Assembly: GCA_950097015.1 (NCBI GenBank)
Contig: CATNEN010000041.1
Coordinates: 856,501-920,500 of the forward strand
Length of the DNA stretch: 64,000 nt
Direction: 5' to 3'
DNA from: Macrostomum hystrix
Taxonomy: Eukaryota > Platyhelminthes > Macrostomidae
This document shows positions 23,144-35,309 of this stretch, piece by piece. A program made the translations under genes and the position numbers. The notes beneath the pieces are model-generated. The model was not told the origin of the DNA. It did not search any database and saw only the letters and a program-made list of their open reading frames with translations. Within the stretch, counting starts at the first letter, position 1. Every line of letters starts with the position of its first letter.

Positions 23144-26109
23144 ATGCATATCCGGCTGGCCAGAGCGATATTCACTGCCAGATTTGTGTGGCACAACTTC
23201 ACCCGCGGTCTGCCAGTCCGGGTGATGCTGCTTCAGTGCCTGGTGACCTTCTGTGTCCTGCTGCCACTGCTGTGCTCCAGCCTGCCGCACTCGGCCTATT
23301 ACTGGCCCGGGGACTGGCGCATGGCCAATTTTCACCTTCGCAACGAGGACGAGAGGCGGGTTGCCCAGGGCAACAGCTACATTGCCGGGCTCAAGGGCAA
23401 GCGATGGGCCTACCTGCCAGACTCGAATGCTCAGGTGGGCTGAGCACATGCATTTCATGATTTTTATGGAGGCAGTGAGCTTTGCCGTGACTTTCTCATT
23501 GTCAGGCAGTGACAGTAGATACTTCAGTGTATTGTTACCCGTAGTGTTAATCAAAATTTAACTTTGTTACTTTGACTGAATAAAGCGAGTTGTAGCATAG
23601 TGGTTAGAGCGTCAGATTCACGACTTAAAGGTCCAGGGTTCGATTCTCGACTCCACTATTTCAGCCGTACTCAGCTGCAGAATAGCTTCGGCTATGCTGT
23701 CGGCTGCTCATCTGGCTCAATAGCGGCAGGTGTAATCAATTATTTCGAGCGTAGTTATTTTTGCTATTACTGATAAAGGCTTTGTTTAACTCGCGCTTGT
23801 CCTCAGGGACCTCGCCTGGCCGTCGCCATCCTAGCCGTGGACCGAAACAATCGGCGCATCGACGACTACCAGCCGCACTACCTGACCCAGACCCTGCACT
23901 CCCTTCTGATCTCCGCTGACAGGGACCGCCGCGTCCATGGCGGCCGCTTCCGTTCGCTCAGCGTGGCGGTCTGCAACGCCGACCCGCAACCGGACCGCTT
24001 CTCAGAGGCCAAGCGCTGGGAGCAGGTGAGGGCACTGATCGATTCATTGATGCTAGGGCGAACTGCGAAGCTTGATTGGGGAAACTGGAGCAGAGGGTGG
24101 CAGAAGAAACTGGAGCAGAGGGTGGCAGAGGAAACTGGAGCAGAGAAGGGTGGCAGAAGAAGCTGGAGCAGAGGAGGGTGACAGAAGAAACTGGAGCAGA
24201 GGAGGGTGGCAGAAGAAACTGGAGCAGAGGAGGGTGGCAGAAGAAGCTGGAGCAGAGGAGGGTGACAGAAGAAACTGGAGCAGAGGAGGGTGGCAGAAGA
24301 AACTGAAGCAGAGGAGGGTGGCAGAAGAAACTGGAGCAGAGGAGGGTGGCAGAAGAAACTGGAGCAGAGGGTGGCAGAGGAAACTGGAGCAGAGAAGGGT
24401 GGCAGAAGAAACTGGAGCAGAGGGTGGCAGAGGAAACTGGAGCAGAGAAGGGTGGCAGAAGAAGCTGGAGCAGAGGAGGGTGGCAGAAGAAACTGGAGCA
24501 GAGGAGGGTGGCAGAAGAAACTGGAGCAGAGGAGGGTGGCAGAAGAAACTGGAGCAGAGGAGGGTGGCAGAAGAAGCTGGAGCAGAGGAGGGTGACAGAA
24601 GAAACTGGAGCAGAGGAGGGTGGCCGAAGAAACTGGAGCAGAGGAGGGTGGCAGAAGAAACTGGAGCAGAGGAGGGTGGCAGAAGAAGCTGGAGCAGAGG
24701 AGGGTGGCAGAAGAAACTGGAGCAGAGGAGGGTGGCAGAAGAAGCTGGAGCAGAGGAGGGTGACAGAAGAAACTGGAGCAGAGGAGGGTGGCAGAAGAAA
24801 CTGGAGCAGAGGAGGGTGGCAGAAGAAGCTGGAGCAGAGGAGGGTGACAGAAGAAACTGGAGCAGAGGAGGGTGGCAGAAGAAACTGAAGCAGAGGAGGG
24901 TGGCAGAAGAAACTGGAGCAGAGGAGGGTGGCAGAAGAAACTGGAGCAGAGGGTGGCAGAGGAAACTGGAGCAGAGGAGGGTGACAGAAGAAACTGGAGC
25001 AGAGGAGGGTGGCAGAGGAAACTGGAGCAGAGGAGGGTGGCAGAAGAAACTGGAGCAGAGGGTGGCAGAGGAAACTGGAGCAGAGGAGGGTGACAGAAGA
25101 AACTGGAGCAGAGGAGGGTGGCAGAAGAAACTGGAGCAGAGGGTGGCAGAGGAAACTGGAGCACAGGGTGGCAGAGGAAACTGGAGCAGAGGGTGGCAGA
25201 GGAAACTGGAGCACAGGGTGGCAGAAGAAACTGGAGCAGAGGAGGGTGGCAGAGGAAACTGGAGCAGAGAAGGGTGGCAGAGGAAACTGGAGCAGAGGGT
25301 GGCAGGGGGGCTCAGGAAGTAGTCTATGGTCTCTGTACGCGCTCTCGCAGATCCTGCCGGTGTTCGGTCGCAACCGCAGTCAGGAGCGGCAGCCGCCGGC
25401 CACGGCCAGTGGCAGCCGGTGTCAGCCCAAGGCTGACTGGGCCTGGTGCCTGCAGACCCTGGCCGCAGCCAGCCCCGGCGCAGACTGGCTGGCGGTGCTG
25501 GAGGATGACCAGCTGGCCAGGCTTGACGCGGTGTCCGCCCTGCACGACATCGTCGACTCCAAGCTAGCCAAGCGGTACGGTCCGGAGCGCCAGGCGCGGG
25601 TCGGCCTCGTGCACCTGCACTCACCCGCCACTGCCCTCCGCTACGACTGGCTGGACCCCAGCACCTGGCTTGAGATCATGCTCATCGCTGGTGGCATCGG
25701 CAGCGCCTGCTTCATGCTGTACTACCGCATGTTCTGCAACCCCATGCTGTTTGTGCCCAACCTCTGCCTGACCGGCTTCCTGTTCACCTACTCCTTGGCC
25801 TTCGTGCTGGCCGTGGGCCGGCCGAACTGGCTGACTGCCCGGCACGCCCTGACCCGCCTGTACAGCCTGGACGAGCCGCTCTCGGACGCCTTCTCGGCCG
25901 TCCTGCTGCCCCGCCAGGCTGCCGACAGCCTGCTGCACGGCTCCGCGTCTCTTACCGCTGCCTCCGACTGCTGGGACAGCGACCGGGTGGCGGCCATCCT
26001 GCGCTCCGTCGGCCGCCGCATCCTGGCCGTGTATCCCAGCCTGCTGCGCCACGTGGGACTCTACAGCGCCCACTCCATGGGCCTGCTGCCCGCCCACCTG
26101 CTGGACTGA
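23144..26109 (+). CDS. PGAP4: PGAP4-like GPI-GalNAc transferase (TMEM246 family)
   Basis: PGAP4 adds N-acetylgalactosamine to the GPI anchor in the Golgi. Exons are 23144-23434, 23807-24025 and 25351-26109, all phase 0 with GT-AG borders, giving 422 residues (vertebrate form about 400). The layout fits: an N-terminal membrane anchor (about residues 25-46), a GT-A-like domain with ILAVDR, the metal-binding EDD triad at 221-223, and two further membrane segments inserted in the catalytic domain (about 276-298 and 302-325), the family hallmark. The C-terminus LLRHVGLYSA...LLPAHLL resembles the PGAP4 end. An acceptor-like TCTTTTCCAG lies 31 nt before the ATG. Intron 1 holds a SINE and intron 2 a 24/27-bp array. 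An AATAAA lies at 26882. A broken duplicate is at 14743-15573. Confidence 0.9.
23583..23745 (+). mobile_element. Short tRNA-derived SINE in PGAP4 intron 1
   Basis: The head GTTGTAGCATAGTGGTTAGA and B-box GGTTCGATTC match the SINE at 17394, and the tail (GTGCTGTCGGCTGC-like, TAATCAATTATT) matches its end, but the middle is deleted. Its 3' end coincides with the point where the PGAP4 segmental duplication begins (AGCGTAGTTATTTTTG). Confidence 0.78.
24087..25312. repeat. 24/27-bp minisatellite in PGAP4 intron 2
   Basis: About 46 units of GGTGGCAGAAGAAACTGGAG followed by CAGA or CAGAGGA, so 24 or 27 bp. Lengths divisible by three keep several frames open on both strands for over 400 codons, including one running into exon 3. 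These are not genes, although intron retention would be partly translatable. Confidence 0.95.
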
Positions 26110-27119
26110 GCCCATCCGGCTCGCTTCCCGCCAAATACTAACCTTAGGCATTCCAACTCATGGTTTGTGCCGTGGGTTAGGGATTTTTTATTCTCCCACT
26201 GTTCCATGTCCGGTTCCAAACCCTCAAATATCCCAGTTTAATCTTGAATCCTGAAATTTCCCTAGACAGGTTTTAATTATCCGACCAAGATTTTCTAATT
26301 GGGTTGTACTCCTAGTCCCCGACCCCGGGAATCCTCAGGTTGGGTCTTGACCCGCCAGATCCTTAAAATCCTAAAAATATTAAATCATCCCCTGTCCCAT
26401 TGCCAACTTGAGGTCTGAATTTATGGACTGGGAAACTACAGCATTCAAGCTGTAGACTGTAGAGTCTGCGAACAAGACCATTGCTTTGATTTACCTTCAC
26501 AATACGGTTGTGAGTTGAAGTATCCTTCACTTCTGTGACATTTAACACCCACTCTTTATTTATTTTTTTTGCATGTGCTCTACTGCCTACTCACTGGCTG
26601 TGTCCAGTAACCACTACCGTTCTTATTGAACCTTCTTTCCACTATCTACTTCATCAAAACGGGCGCAATGCCTCTGGAAGACATCCCATTGCAGCTGAAA
26701 GATTCCTATTAAATGCTGTCCAGCCATTTTTGTGTATTCGCAAGCGCTGCCTTTGCGCAATGTCTAGGTTCATTGTTTGGCTCTTTAAATACAATTACTC
26801 ATCTGAGAAAACAACTAACTTTGCTGTCATACAGTCTCTTCCCTAGCAGTTACTAGCCGGGTGAGCGGAAAACCTTACAGGAATAAAATGTCTCTTCTTG
26901 ACATCAAAGAACTAATGTCTCCCCAGAAACAAAGAGCAAAAGTCCTAATAAATTAACTAAGAAGCCAGTTTTATTAAACTTTCAATCAAACAATGCTAAC
27001 GAAGCTCGGCAATTCTTATTGTTTTCGGTGAGAAAGTTTTCTATCCATCTGCGAGAACCATGCCAGTTCTTGTACACAGCCTCTCCTACTACACCTTTGT
27101 CAGTGCTGTCAGTGCTGTG
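26110..27119. other. PGAP4 3' flank, shared with unit A
   Basis: 26430-26926 is nearly identical to 15078-15573. An open frame of about 103 codons is present in both copies (26535 and 15179), but it has no ATG-supported domain and lies where a 3' UTR would be. The polyadenylation-like AATAAA at 26882 is conserved in both. Confidence 0.6.
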
Positions 27120-30100
27120 GTTTGACATCTGTCAGTGGTGTACATTGACATCTGTCAGTGGTGTACATTGACATCTGTCAGTGGTATGCCTCGATATCTG
27201 ACACTGTTGTGTCTTGCACTGATACAGAATGTGTCAGTGTTGTGTCTTGAGATCTATCAGTGTGTGCCTAGATATCTATCAGTGTTGTGTCTTGAGATCT
27301 ATCAGTGTTGTGCCTAGATATCTATCAGTGTTGTGTCTTGAGATCTATCAGTGTTGTGCCTAGATATCTATCAGTGTTGTGTCTTGAGATCTATCAGTGT
27401 TGTGCCTAGATATCTATCAGTGTGTGCCTAGATATCTATCAGTGTTGTGCCTAGATATCTATCAGTGTGGTGCCTAGATATCTATCAGTGTTGTGCCTAG
27501 ATATCTATCAGTGTTGTGCCTAGATATCTATCAGTGTTGTGCCTAGATATCTATCAGTGTTGTGCCTAGATATCTATCAGTGTTGTGCCTAGATATCTAT
27601 CAGTGTTGTGCCTAGATATCTATCAGTGTTGTGCCTAGATATCTATCAGTGTTGTGCCTAGATATCTATCAGTGTTGTGCCTAGATATCTATCAGTGTTG
27701 TGCCTAGATATCTATCAGTGTTGTGCCTAGATATCTATCAGTGTTGTGCCTAGATATCTATCAGTGTGTGCCTAGATATCTATCAGTGTTGTGCCTAGAT
27801 ATCTATCAGTGTTGTGCCTAGATATCTATCAGTGTGTGCCTAGATATCTATCAGTGTGTGCCTAGATATCTATCAGTGTTGTGCCTAGATATCTATCAGT
27901 GTGTGCCTAGATATCTATCAGTGTTGTGCCTAGATATCTATCAGTGTGTGCCTAGATATCTATCAGTGTTGTGTCTAGATATCTATCAGTGTTGTTCCTA
28001 GATATCTATCAGTGTGCTGCCTAGATATCTATCAGTGTTGTGCCTAGATATCTATCAGTGTTGTGCCTAGATATCTATCAGTGTTGTGTCTAGATATCTA
28101 TCAGTGTTGTGTCTAGATATCTATCAGTGTGTGCCTAGATATCTATCAGTGTTGTGCCTAGATATCTATCAGTGTGTGCCTAGATATCTATCAGTGTTGT
28201 TCCTAGATATCTATCAGTGTGGTGCCTAGATATCTATCAGTGTTGTGCCTAGATATCTATCAGTGTTGTGCCTAGATATCTATCAGTGTGTGCCTAGATA
28301 TCTATCAGTGTTGTGCCTAGATATATATCAGTGTTGTGCCTAGATATCTATCAGTGTTGTGCCTAGATATCTATCAGTGTTGTGTCTAGATATCTATCAG
28401 TGTGGTGCCTAGATATCTATCAGTGTTGTGCCTAGATATCTATCAGTGTTGTGTCTAGATATCTATCAGTGTTGTGCCTAGATATCTATCAGTGTTGTGT
28501 CTAGATATCTATCAGTGTGTGTCTAGATATCTATCAGTGTGTGTCTAGATATCTATCAGTGTGTGTCTAGATATCTATCAGTGTGTGCCTAGATATCTAT
28601 CAGTGTGTGTCTAGATATCTATCATTGTGTGCCTAGATATCTATCAGTGTGTGTCTAGATATCTATCAGTGTGTGTCTAGATATCTATCAGTGTGTGTCT
28701 AGATATCTATCAGTGTGTGTCTAGATATCTATCAGTGTGTGTCTAGATATCTATCAGTGTGTGTCTAGATATCTATCAGTGTGTACCTAGATATCTATCA
28801 GTGTTGTGTCTAGATATCTATCAGTGTGTGCCTAGATATCTATCAGTGTGTGTCTAGATATCTATCAGTGTGTGTCTAGATATCTATCAGTGTGTGTCTA
28901 GATATCTATCAGTGTGTGCCTAGATATCTATCAGTGTGTGTCTAGATATCTATCAGTGTGTGTCTAGATATCTATCAGTGTGTGTCTAGATATCTATCAG
29001 TGTGTGTCTAGATATCTATCAGTGTGTGCCTAGATATCTATCAGTGTTGTGTCTAGATATCTATCAGTGTGTGTCTAGATATCTATCAGTGTTGTGTCTA
29101 GATATCTATCAGTGTTGTGCCTAGATATCTATCAGTGTTGTGTCTAGATATCTATCAGTGTGTTCCTAGATATCTATCAGTGTGTGCCTATATATCTATC
29201 AGTGTGTGCCTAGACATCTATGAGTGTGTGCCTAGATATCTATCAGTGTGTTCCTAGATATCTATCAGTGTTGTTCCTAGATATCTATCAGTGTTGTGCC
29301 TAGATATCTATCAGTGTTGTGCCTAGATATCTATGAGTGTGTGCCTAGATATCTATCAGTGTTGTGTCTAGATATCTATCAGTGTTGTGCCTAGATATCT
29401 ATCAGTGTGTGTCTAGATATCTATCAGTGTGTGTCTAGATATCTATCAGTGTGTGTCTAGATATCTATCAGTGTGTGTCTAGATATCTATCAGTGTGTGT
29501 CTAGATATCTATCAGTGTGTGTCTAGATATCTATCAGTGTGTGTCTAGATATCTATCAGTGTGTACCTAGATATCTATCAGTGTTGTGTCTAGATATCTA
29601 TCAGTGTGTGCCTAGATATCTATCAGTGTGTGTCTAGATATCTATCAGTGTGTGTCTAGATATCTATCAGTGTGTGTCTAGATATCTATCAGTGTGTGCC
29701 TAGATATCTATCAGTGTGTGTCTAGATATCTATCAGTGTGTGTCTAGATATCTATCAGTGTTGTGTCTAGATATCTATCAGTGTGTGTCTAGATATCTAT
29801 CAGTGTGTGCCTAGATATCTATCAGTGTTGTGTCTAGATATCTATCAGTGTGTGTCTAGATATCTATCAGTGTTGTGTCTAGATATCTATCAGTGTTGTG
29901 TCTAGATATCTATCAGTGTTGTGTCTTGAGATCTATCAGTGTGTGCCTATATATCTATCAGTGTTGTGCCTATATATCTATGAGTGTGTGCCTAGATATC
30001 TATCAGTGTGTTCCTAGATATCTATCAGTGTGTTCCTAGATATCTATCAGTGTGTTCCTAGATATCTATCAGTGTGTTCCTAGATATCTATCAGTGTGTG

Positions 30101-32985
30101 CCTAGATATCTATCAGTGTTGTGTCTAGATATCTATCAGTGTGTTCCTAGATATCTATCAGTGTGTGCCTAGATATCTATCAGTGTTGTGCCTAGATATC
30201 TATCAGTGTGTTCCTAGATATCTATCAGTGTTGTGCCTAGATATCTATCAGTGTGTTCCTAGATATCTATCAGTGTTGTGCCTAGATATCTATCAGTGTG
30301 TTCCTAGATATCTATCAGTGTTGTTCCTAGATATCTATCAGTGTTGTGCCTAGATATCTATCAGTGTTGTGCCTAGATATCTATGAGTGTGTGCCTAGAT
30401 ATCTATCAGTGTGTGCCTAGATATCTATCAGTGTTGTGTCTAGATATCTATCAGTGTGTGTCTAGATATCTATCAGTGTTGTGTCTAGATATCTATCAGT
30501 GTTGTGTCTTGAGATCTATCAGTGTGTGCCTATATATCTATCAGTGTGTGCCTATATATCTATGAGTGTGTGCCTAGATATCTATCAGTGTGTTCCTAGA
30601 TATCTATCAGTGTGTTCCTAGATATCTATCAGTGTGTTCCTAGATATCTATCAGTGTGTTCCTAGATATCTATCAGTGTGTGCCTAGATATCTATCAGTG
30701 TTGTGTCTAGATATCTATCAGTGTGTTCCTAGATATCTATCAGTGTGTGCCTAGATATCTATCAGTGTTGTGCCTAGATATCTATCAGTGTGTTCCTAGA
30801 TATCTATCAGTGTTGTGCCTAGATATCTATCAGTGTGTTCCTAGATATCTATCAGTGTTGTGCCTAGATATCTATCAGTGTGTTCCTAGATATCTATCAG
30901 TGTTGTGCCTAGATATCTATCAGTGTGTTCCTAGATATCTATCAGTGTGTTCCTAGATATCTATCAGTGTGTTCCTAGATATCTATCAGTGTGTACCTAG
31001 ATATCTATCAGTGTTGTGCCTAGATATCTATCAGTGTTGTGTCTAGATATCTATCAGTGTGTGCCTAGATATCTATCAGTGTTGTGCCTAGATATCTATC
31101 AGTGTGTTCCTAGATATCTGTCAGTGTGTACCTAGATATCGATCAGTGTGTACCTAGATATCTATCAGTGTGTGTCTAGATATCTATCAGTGTTGTGCCT
31201 AGATATCTATCAGTGTTGTGCCTAGATATCTATCAGTGTGTTCCTAGATATCTATCAGTGTGTTCCTAGATATCTATCAGTGTGTTCCTAGATATCTATC
31301 AGTGTGTTCCTAGATATCTATCAGTGTGTGCCTAGATATCTATCAGTGTTGTGTCTAGATATCTATCAGTGTGTGCCTAGATATCTATCAGTGTGTGCCT
31401 AGATATCTATCAGTGTTGTGCCTAGATATCTATCAGTGTGTTCCTAGATATCTGTCAGTGTGTACCTAGATATCGATCAGTGTGTACCTAGATATCTATC
31501 AGTGTGTGTCTAGATATCTATCAGTGTTGTGCCTAGATATCTATCAGTGTTGTGCCTAGATATCTATCAGTGTGTTCCTAGATATCTATCAGTGTGTTCC
31601 TAGATATCTATCAGTGTGTTCCTAGATATCTATCAGTGTGTTCCTAGATATCTATCAGTGTGTGCCTAGATATCTATCAGTGTTGTGTCTAGATATCTAT
31701 CAGTGTGTTCCTAGATATCTATCAGTGTGTGCCTAGATATCTATCAGTGTTGTGCCTAGATATCTATCAGTGTGTTCCTAGATATCTATCAGTGTTGTGC
31801 CTAGATATCTATCAGTGTGTTCCTAGATATCTATCAGTGTTGTGCCTAGATATCTATCAGTGTGTTCCTAGATATCTATCAGTGTTGTTCCTAGATATCT
31901 ATCAGTGTTGTGCCTAGATATCTATCAGTGTTGTGCCTAGATATCTATGAGTGTGTGCCTAGATATCTATCAGTGTGTGCCTAGATATCTGTCAGTGTTG
32001 TGTCTAGATATCTATCAGTGTGTGTCTAGATATCTATCAGTGTTGTGTCTAGATATCTATCAGTGTTGTGTCTTGAGATCTATCAGTGTGTGCCTATATA
32101 TCTATCAGTGTTGTGCCTATATATCTATGAGTGTGTGCCTAGATATCTATCAGTGTGTTCCTAGATATCTATCAGTGTGTTCCTAGATATCTATCAGTGT
32201 GTTCCTAGATATCTATCAGTGTGTTCCTAGATATCTATCAGTGTGTGCCTAGATATCTATCAGTGTTGTGTCTAGATATCTATCAGGTGTTCCTAGATAT
32301 CTATCAGTGTGTGCCTAGATATCTATCAGTGTTGTGCCTAGATATCTATCAGTGTGTTCCTAGATATCTATCAGTGTTGTGCCTAGATATCTATCAGTGT
32401 GTTCCTAGATATCTATCAGTGTTGTGCCTAGATATCTATCAGTGTTGTGCCTAGATATCTATCAGTGTGTTCCTAGATATCTATCAGTGTTGTGCCTAGA
32501 TATCTATCAGTGTGTTCCTAGATATCTATCAGTGTGTTCCTAGATATCTATCAGTGTGTTCCTAGATATCTATCAGTGTGTTCCTAGATATCTATCAGTG
32601 TGTTCCTAGATATCTATCAGTGTGTTCCTAGATATCTATCAGTGTGTTCCTAGATATCTATCAGTGTGTGCCTAGATATCTATCAGTGTTGTGCCTAGAT
32701 ATCTATCAGTGTTGTGTCTAGATATCTATCAGTGTGTGCCTAGATATCTATCAGTGTTGTGCCTAGATATCTATCAGTGTTGTGCCTAGATATCTATCAG
32801 TGTGTTCCTAGATATCTGTCAGTGTTGTGCCTAGATATCTATCAGTGTTGTGCCTAGATATCTATCAGTGTGTTCCTAGATATCTGTCAGTGTGTACCTA
32901 GATATCGATCAGTGTGTACCTAGATATCTATCAGTGTGTGTCTAGATATCTATCAGTGTGTGTCTAGATATCTATCAGTGTTGTG
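27120..32985. repeat. 5.9-kb 22/23-bp satellite-like array
   Basis: About 260 units of GTGTTGTGCCTAGATATCTA plus TCA (23 bp) or the 22-bp form lacking one T. Each holds the palindrome AGATATCT. Variant letters (GTGCC, GTGTC, GTTCC, GTACC, GTTGT) form higher-order patterns: 30121-30960 recurs at 31685-32520 with 1564-bp spacing, and a GTGTACC variant recurs 780 bp apart (28781, 29561). Asp-Ile-Tyr-Gln-Cys frames are artefacts. Confidence 0.97.
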
Positions 32986-32989
32986 CCTA

Positions 32990-33506
32990 TACGTTAAGCC
33001 TAGGTATACGAGGTAAGCCTCGAGGTAAGCCTAGGTAAGCCTCGTATAGGCTAAACAGTTTTTAGAATATTTAACCCCCTTGGAGATGAAGTAAAGATGA
33101 TTAAAAATACGTGTACCGATTCGGGCCTATTCGACATCTTTTGGCGAAGCGATTGTGAAAATCAGTTGAGCCGTTCGGGAATAGTCTATTCCAAACAAGA
33201 TGATTAATATTTTTAGTATATTTTAATTAATAAACAATGATTAGACAAGTAGTATAGTATGATTTTTTTAAAGATGGTATTTTAGTCTTATTGATTAAAT
33301 ACAATTACTCATTGTATTATGCTAAAGTTACTTAAAATAGAACACAGTCATGGCTGTACGCACATGTTCCTATTGTCTACAATGTCTAAAATGGAAATCG
33401 AACTCAATACCTATTGTGCGTGATGGCTTGTCTTATTAGCAAGAGAGAAGGCACTAAAGTCCTTCCTACATCTGGCTACTCTGCATGTTGTATTTCTCGC
33501 TTGGGC
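32990..33506. other. Unit B link between array and copy 2
   Basis: 33045-33235 matches 16195-16385. After about 65 unmatched bases, 33297-33506 matches 20402-20610. No gene. It gives the reference against which unit A shows a 4-kb insertion. Confidence 0.75.
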
Positions 33507-34437
33507 CTACAGAGGCAGCGTGACGCTCTGCAGCACCGTCTGCATATTGATCAGGCGCACGAGATCAGAATTGATGGCATTGATCAGCTCGTTACGGACC
33601 ACTTTCACCAACTTGCTGGACACATGATTTATGATCCAGTTTAGTGGGCCGAGGCCTCTGAACTGCACCGTGATTCCCGACATGCTATAGATTGAGAACT
33701 TCTCCAGCTCCGGGACGGAGCCAGAGCCCATGCTGATGCGGGCGTCCACTATGACGCTCTCCACGGCCACATTGAGATCGGCGTCCACTCTGTGGCCCAT
33801 GAACTCGACATGGCCTTTCGTGGCGCCCCGCAGGTTGCGGAGAACAATCTGCGGCGGTGCAAGGGCGAGGAGTGACTTTACTGAAAGGGCCATTGTCTGA
33901 CGACTGTCTTGTCGATCTGGTCTAATCTGTCTTTGAGAGCAGCATCTCAAAGACCGAGGGGTTCAGAGCAGCCTCTCAAAAAAGGGTTCAAAGCGGCATC
34001 TCATATACCCAGGGGTTAAGAAAAGCCTTTAATACTCAGGGGTTAAGTATCCTCATGCAGGCTGAGCAGTCTCTTGATTCCCGTGCATGTACCTCGGTGC
34101 CCACGATGAGTTTGTTGCCCTGTGACTCGATGCTGCAGTCGCCGGCCCGGTACATTTTTGACAGGCCGTATATGCGGCCGTCAGTGATGCCCATTCTGCC
34201 GCTCATGGTGACCCACCCCATCGTCTTGGAGAAGCCGATCAACTGGTCGCCAATAGGCAGCGGATCCATGTTGTTTTTGCGCACGTGCGAGCCGAGTCTC
34301 TTAATCACCAGGTCGAAGTAGCGATTGGCCGTTTCGTCATTGAGAATCGGCGATCCGCCCGGAGCCGCCAAGGCCACCGCCAGCAGGCAGCTGCTGATCG
34401 CCAATTGAATCAGCGACAGTCGGAGTTGCATGTTCAT
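33507..34437 (-). CDS. Secreted group-7-allergen-like protein, copy 2
   Basis: Exons 34093-34437 and 33507-33896, with the same lengths and splice sites as copy 1 and also 244 residues. It differs at scattered residues (for example NDETANRYFD for NDGTANRYFD, SHVRKNN for WLVRENN, GHRVDADLN for GLRLEADLN), so both copies stay open and probably both work. It has a signal peptide and the BPI-like lipid-binding fold as in copy 1. The intron is 196 bp with about two units of the 29-bp repeat. Similarity to copy 1 ends at 34489, next to a CAGCAG acceptor-like site, about 52 nt upstream of the ATG. Confidence 0.78.
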
Positions 34438-34909
34438 CACGGTGCAGCGTGGATGTTGAAAGTTAAGATTGAATGGATAATGAGTGCTGCTGTTGGTGCT
34501 AATTTATTGGTTGAAGAAGAGAGCATTCTGGGCTCAATATATTTATAACGAAATCATGTCAGCGGTTTTTTATCTGCTTTGTTTAGGCAATTGTTTTCGG
34601 GAAAAGATTTCTTAATTCTCATTGATTATATTTAGTTCGTTGCTGATAGCGTATTTATTCTATTTAACCTCTATCAATTGCTTGGTTCGCCCCGCCCTCC
34701 GCCGCCCTGTGGCCTGCATTCGAACGCGCCGCCTCCACTGCGATCAGCAGTTTCTTGTCTCCGCAGGCCCCACGCCCGGCCACTTGAGTTTTCTTCTTAT
34801 CGTTACTTTGTGGCCAATTCGAAAATTGCGCTTCGCTTTAGAGTTGGCGCGTACTTTGCTGCCAAACCTTGCTGAAGTCGATTGTTGTTTTCATTTTCAT
34901 CATTTTCTT

Positions 34910-35293
34910 CAGGTTGAGCAGCTGATCATTTTTATCAGGTTGAGCAGCTGATCATTTTTATCAGGTTGAGCAGCTGATCATTTTTATCAGGTTGAGCAGC
35001 TGATCATTTTTATCAGGTTGAGCAGCTGATCATTTTTATCAGGTTGAGCAGCTGATCATTTTTATCAGGTTCAGCAGCTGATCATTTTTATCAGGTTCAG
35101 CAGCTGATCATTTTTATCAGGTTGAGCAGCTGATCATTTTTATCAGGTTAAGCAGCTGATCATTTTTATCAGGTTGAGCAGCTGATCATTTTTATCAGGT
35201 TCAGCAGCTGATCATTTTTATCAGGTTCAGCAGCTGATCATTTTTATCAGGTTGAGCAGCTGATCATTTTTATCAGGTTGAGCAGCTGATCTT
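34910..35293. repeat. 26-bp minisatellite
   Basis: About 15 units containing GTTGAGCAGCTGATCATTTT and TATCAG. A 25-bp relative with TTATATCTT is at 37360-37445, on the far side of the LINE remnant. Confidence 0.93.
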
Positions 35294-35309
35294 ATCTTCA
35301 GAGCCATTA

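Noticed and set aside
23878-25624. Frames of 416-523 codons on both strands
   Set aside because: Artefacts of the 24/27-bp array in PGAP4 intron 2; the true exons splice around it.
27120-32985. Could the regularly spaced repeats be a CRISPR array?
   Set aside because: Units are contiguous with no unique spacers, in an animal genome; it is a minisatellite.
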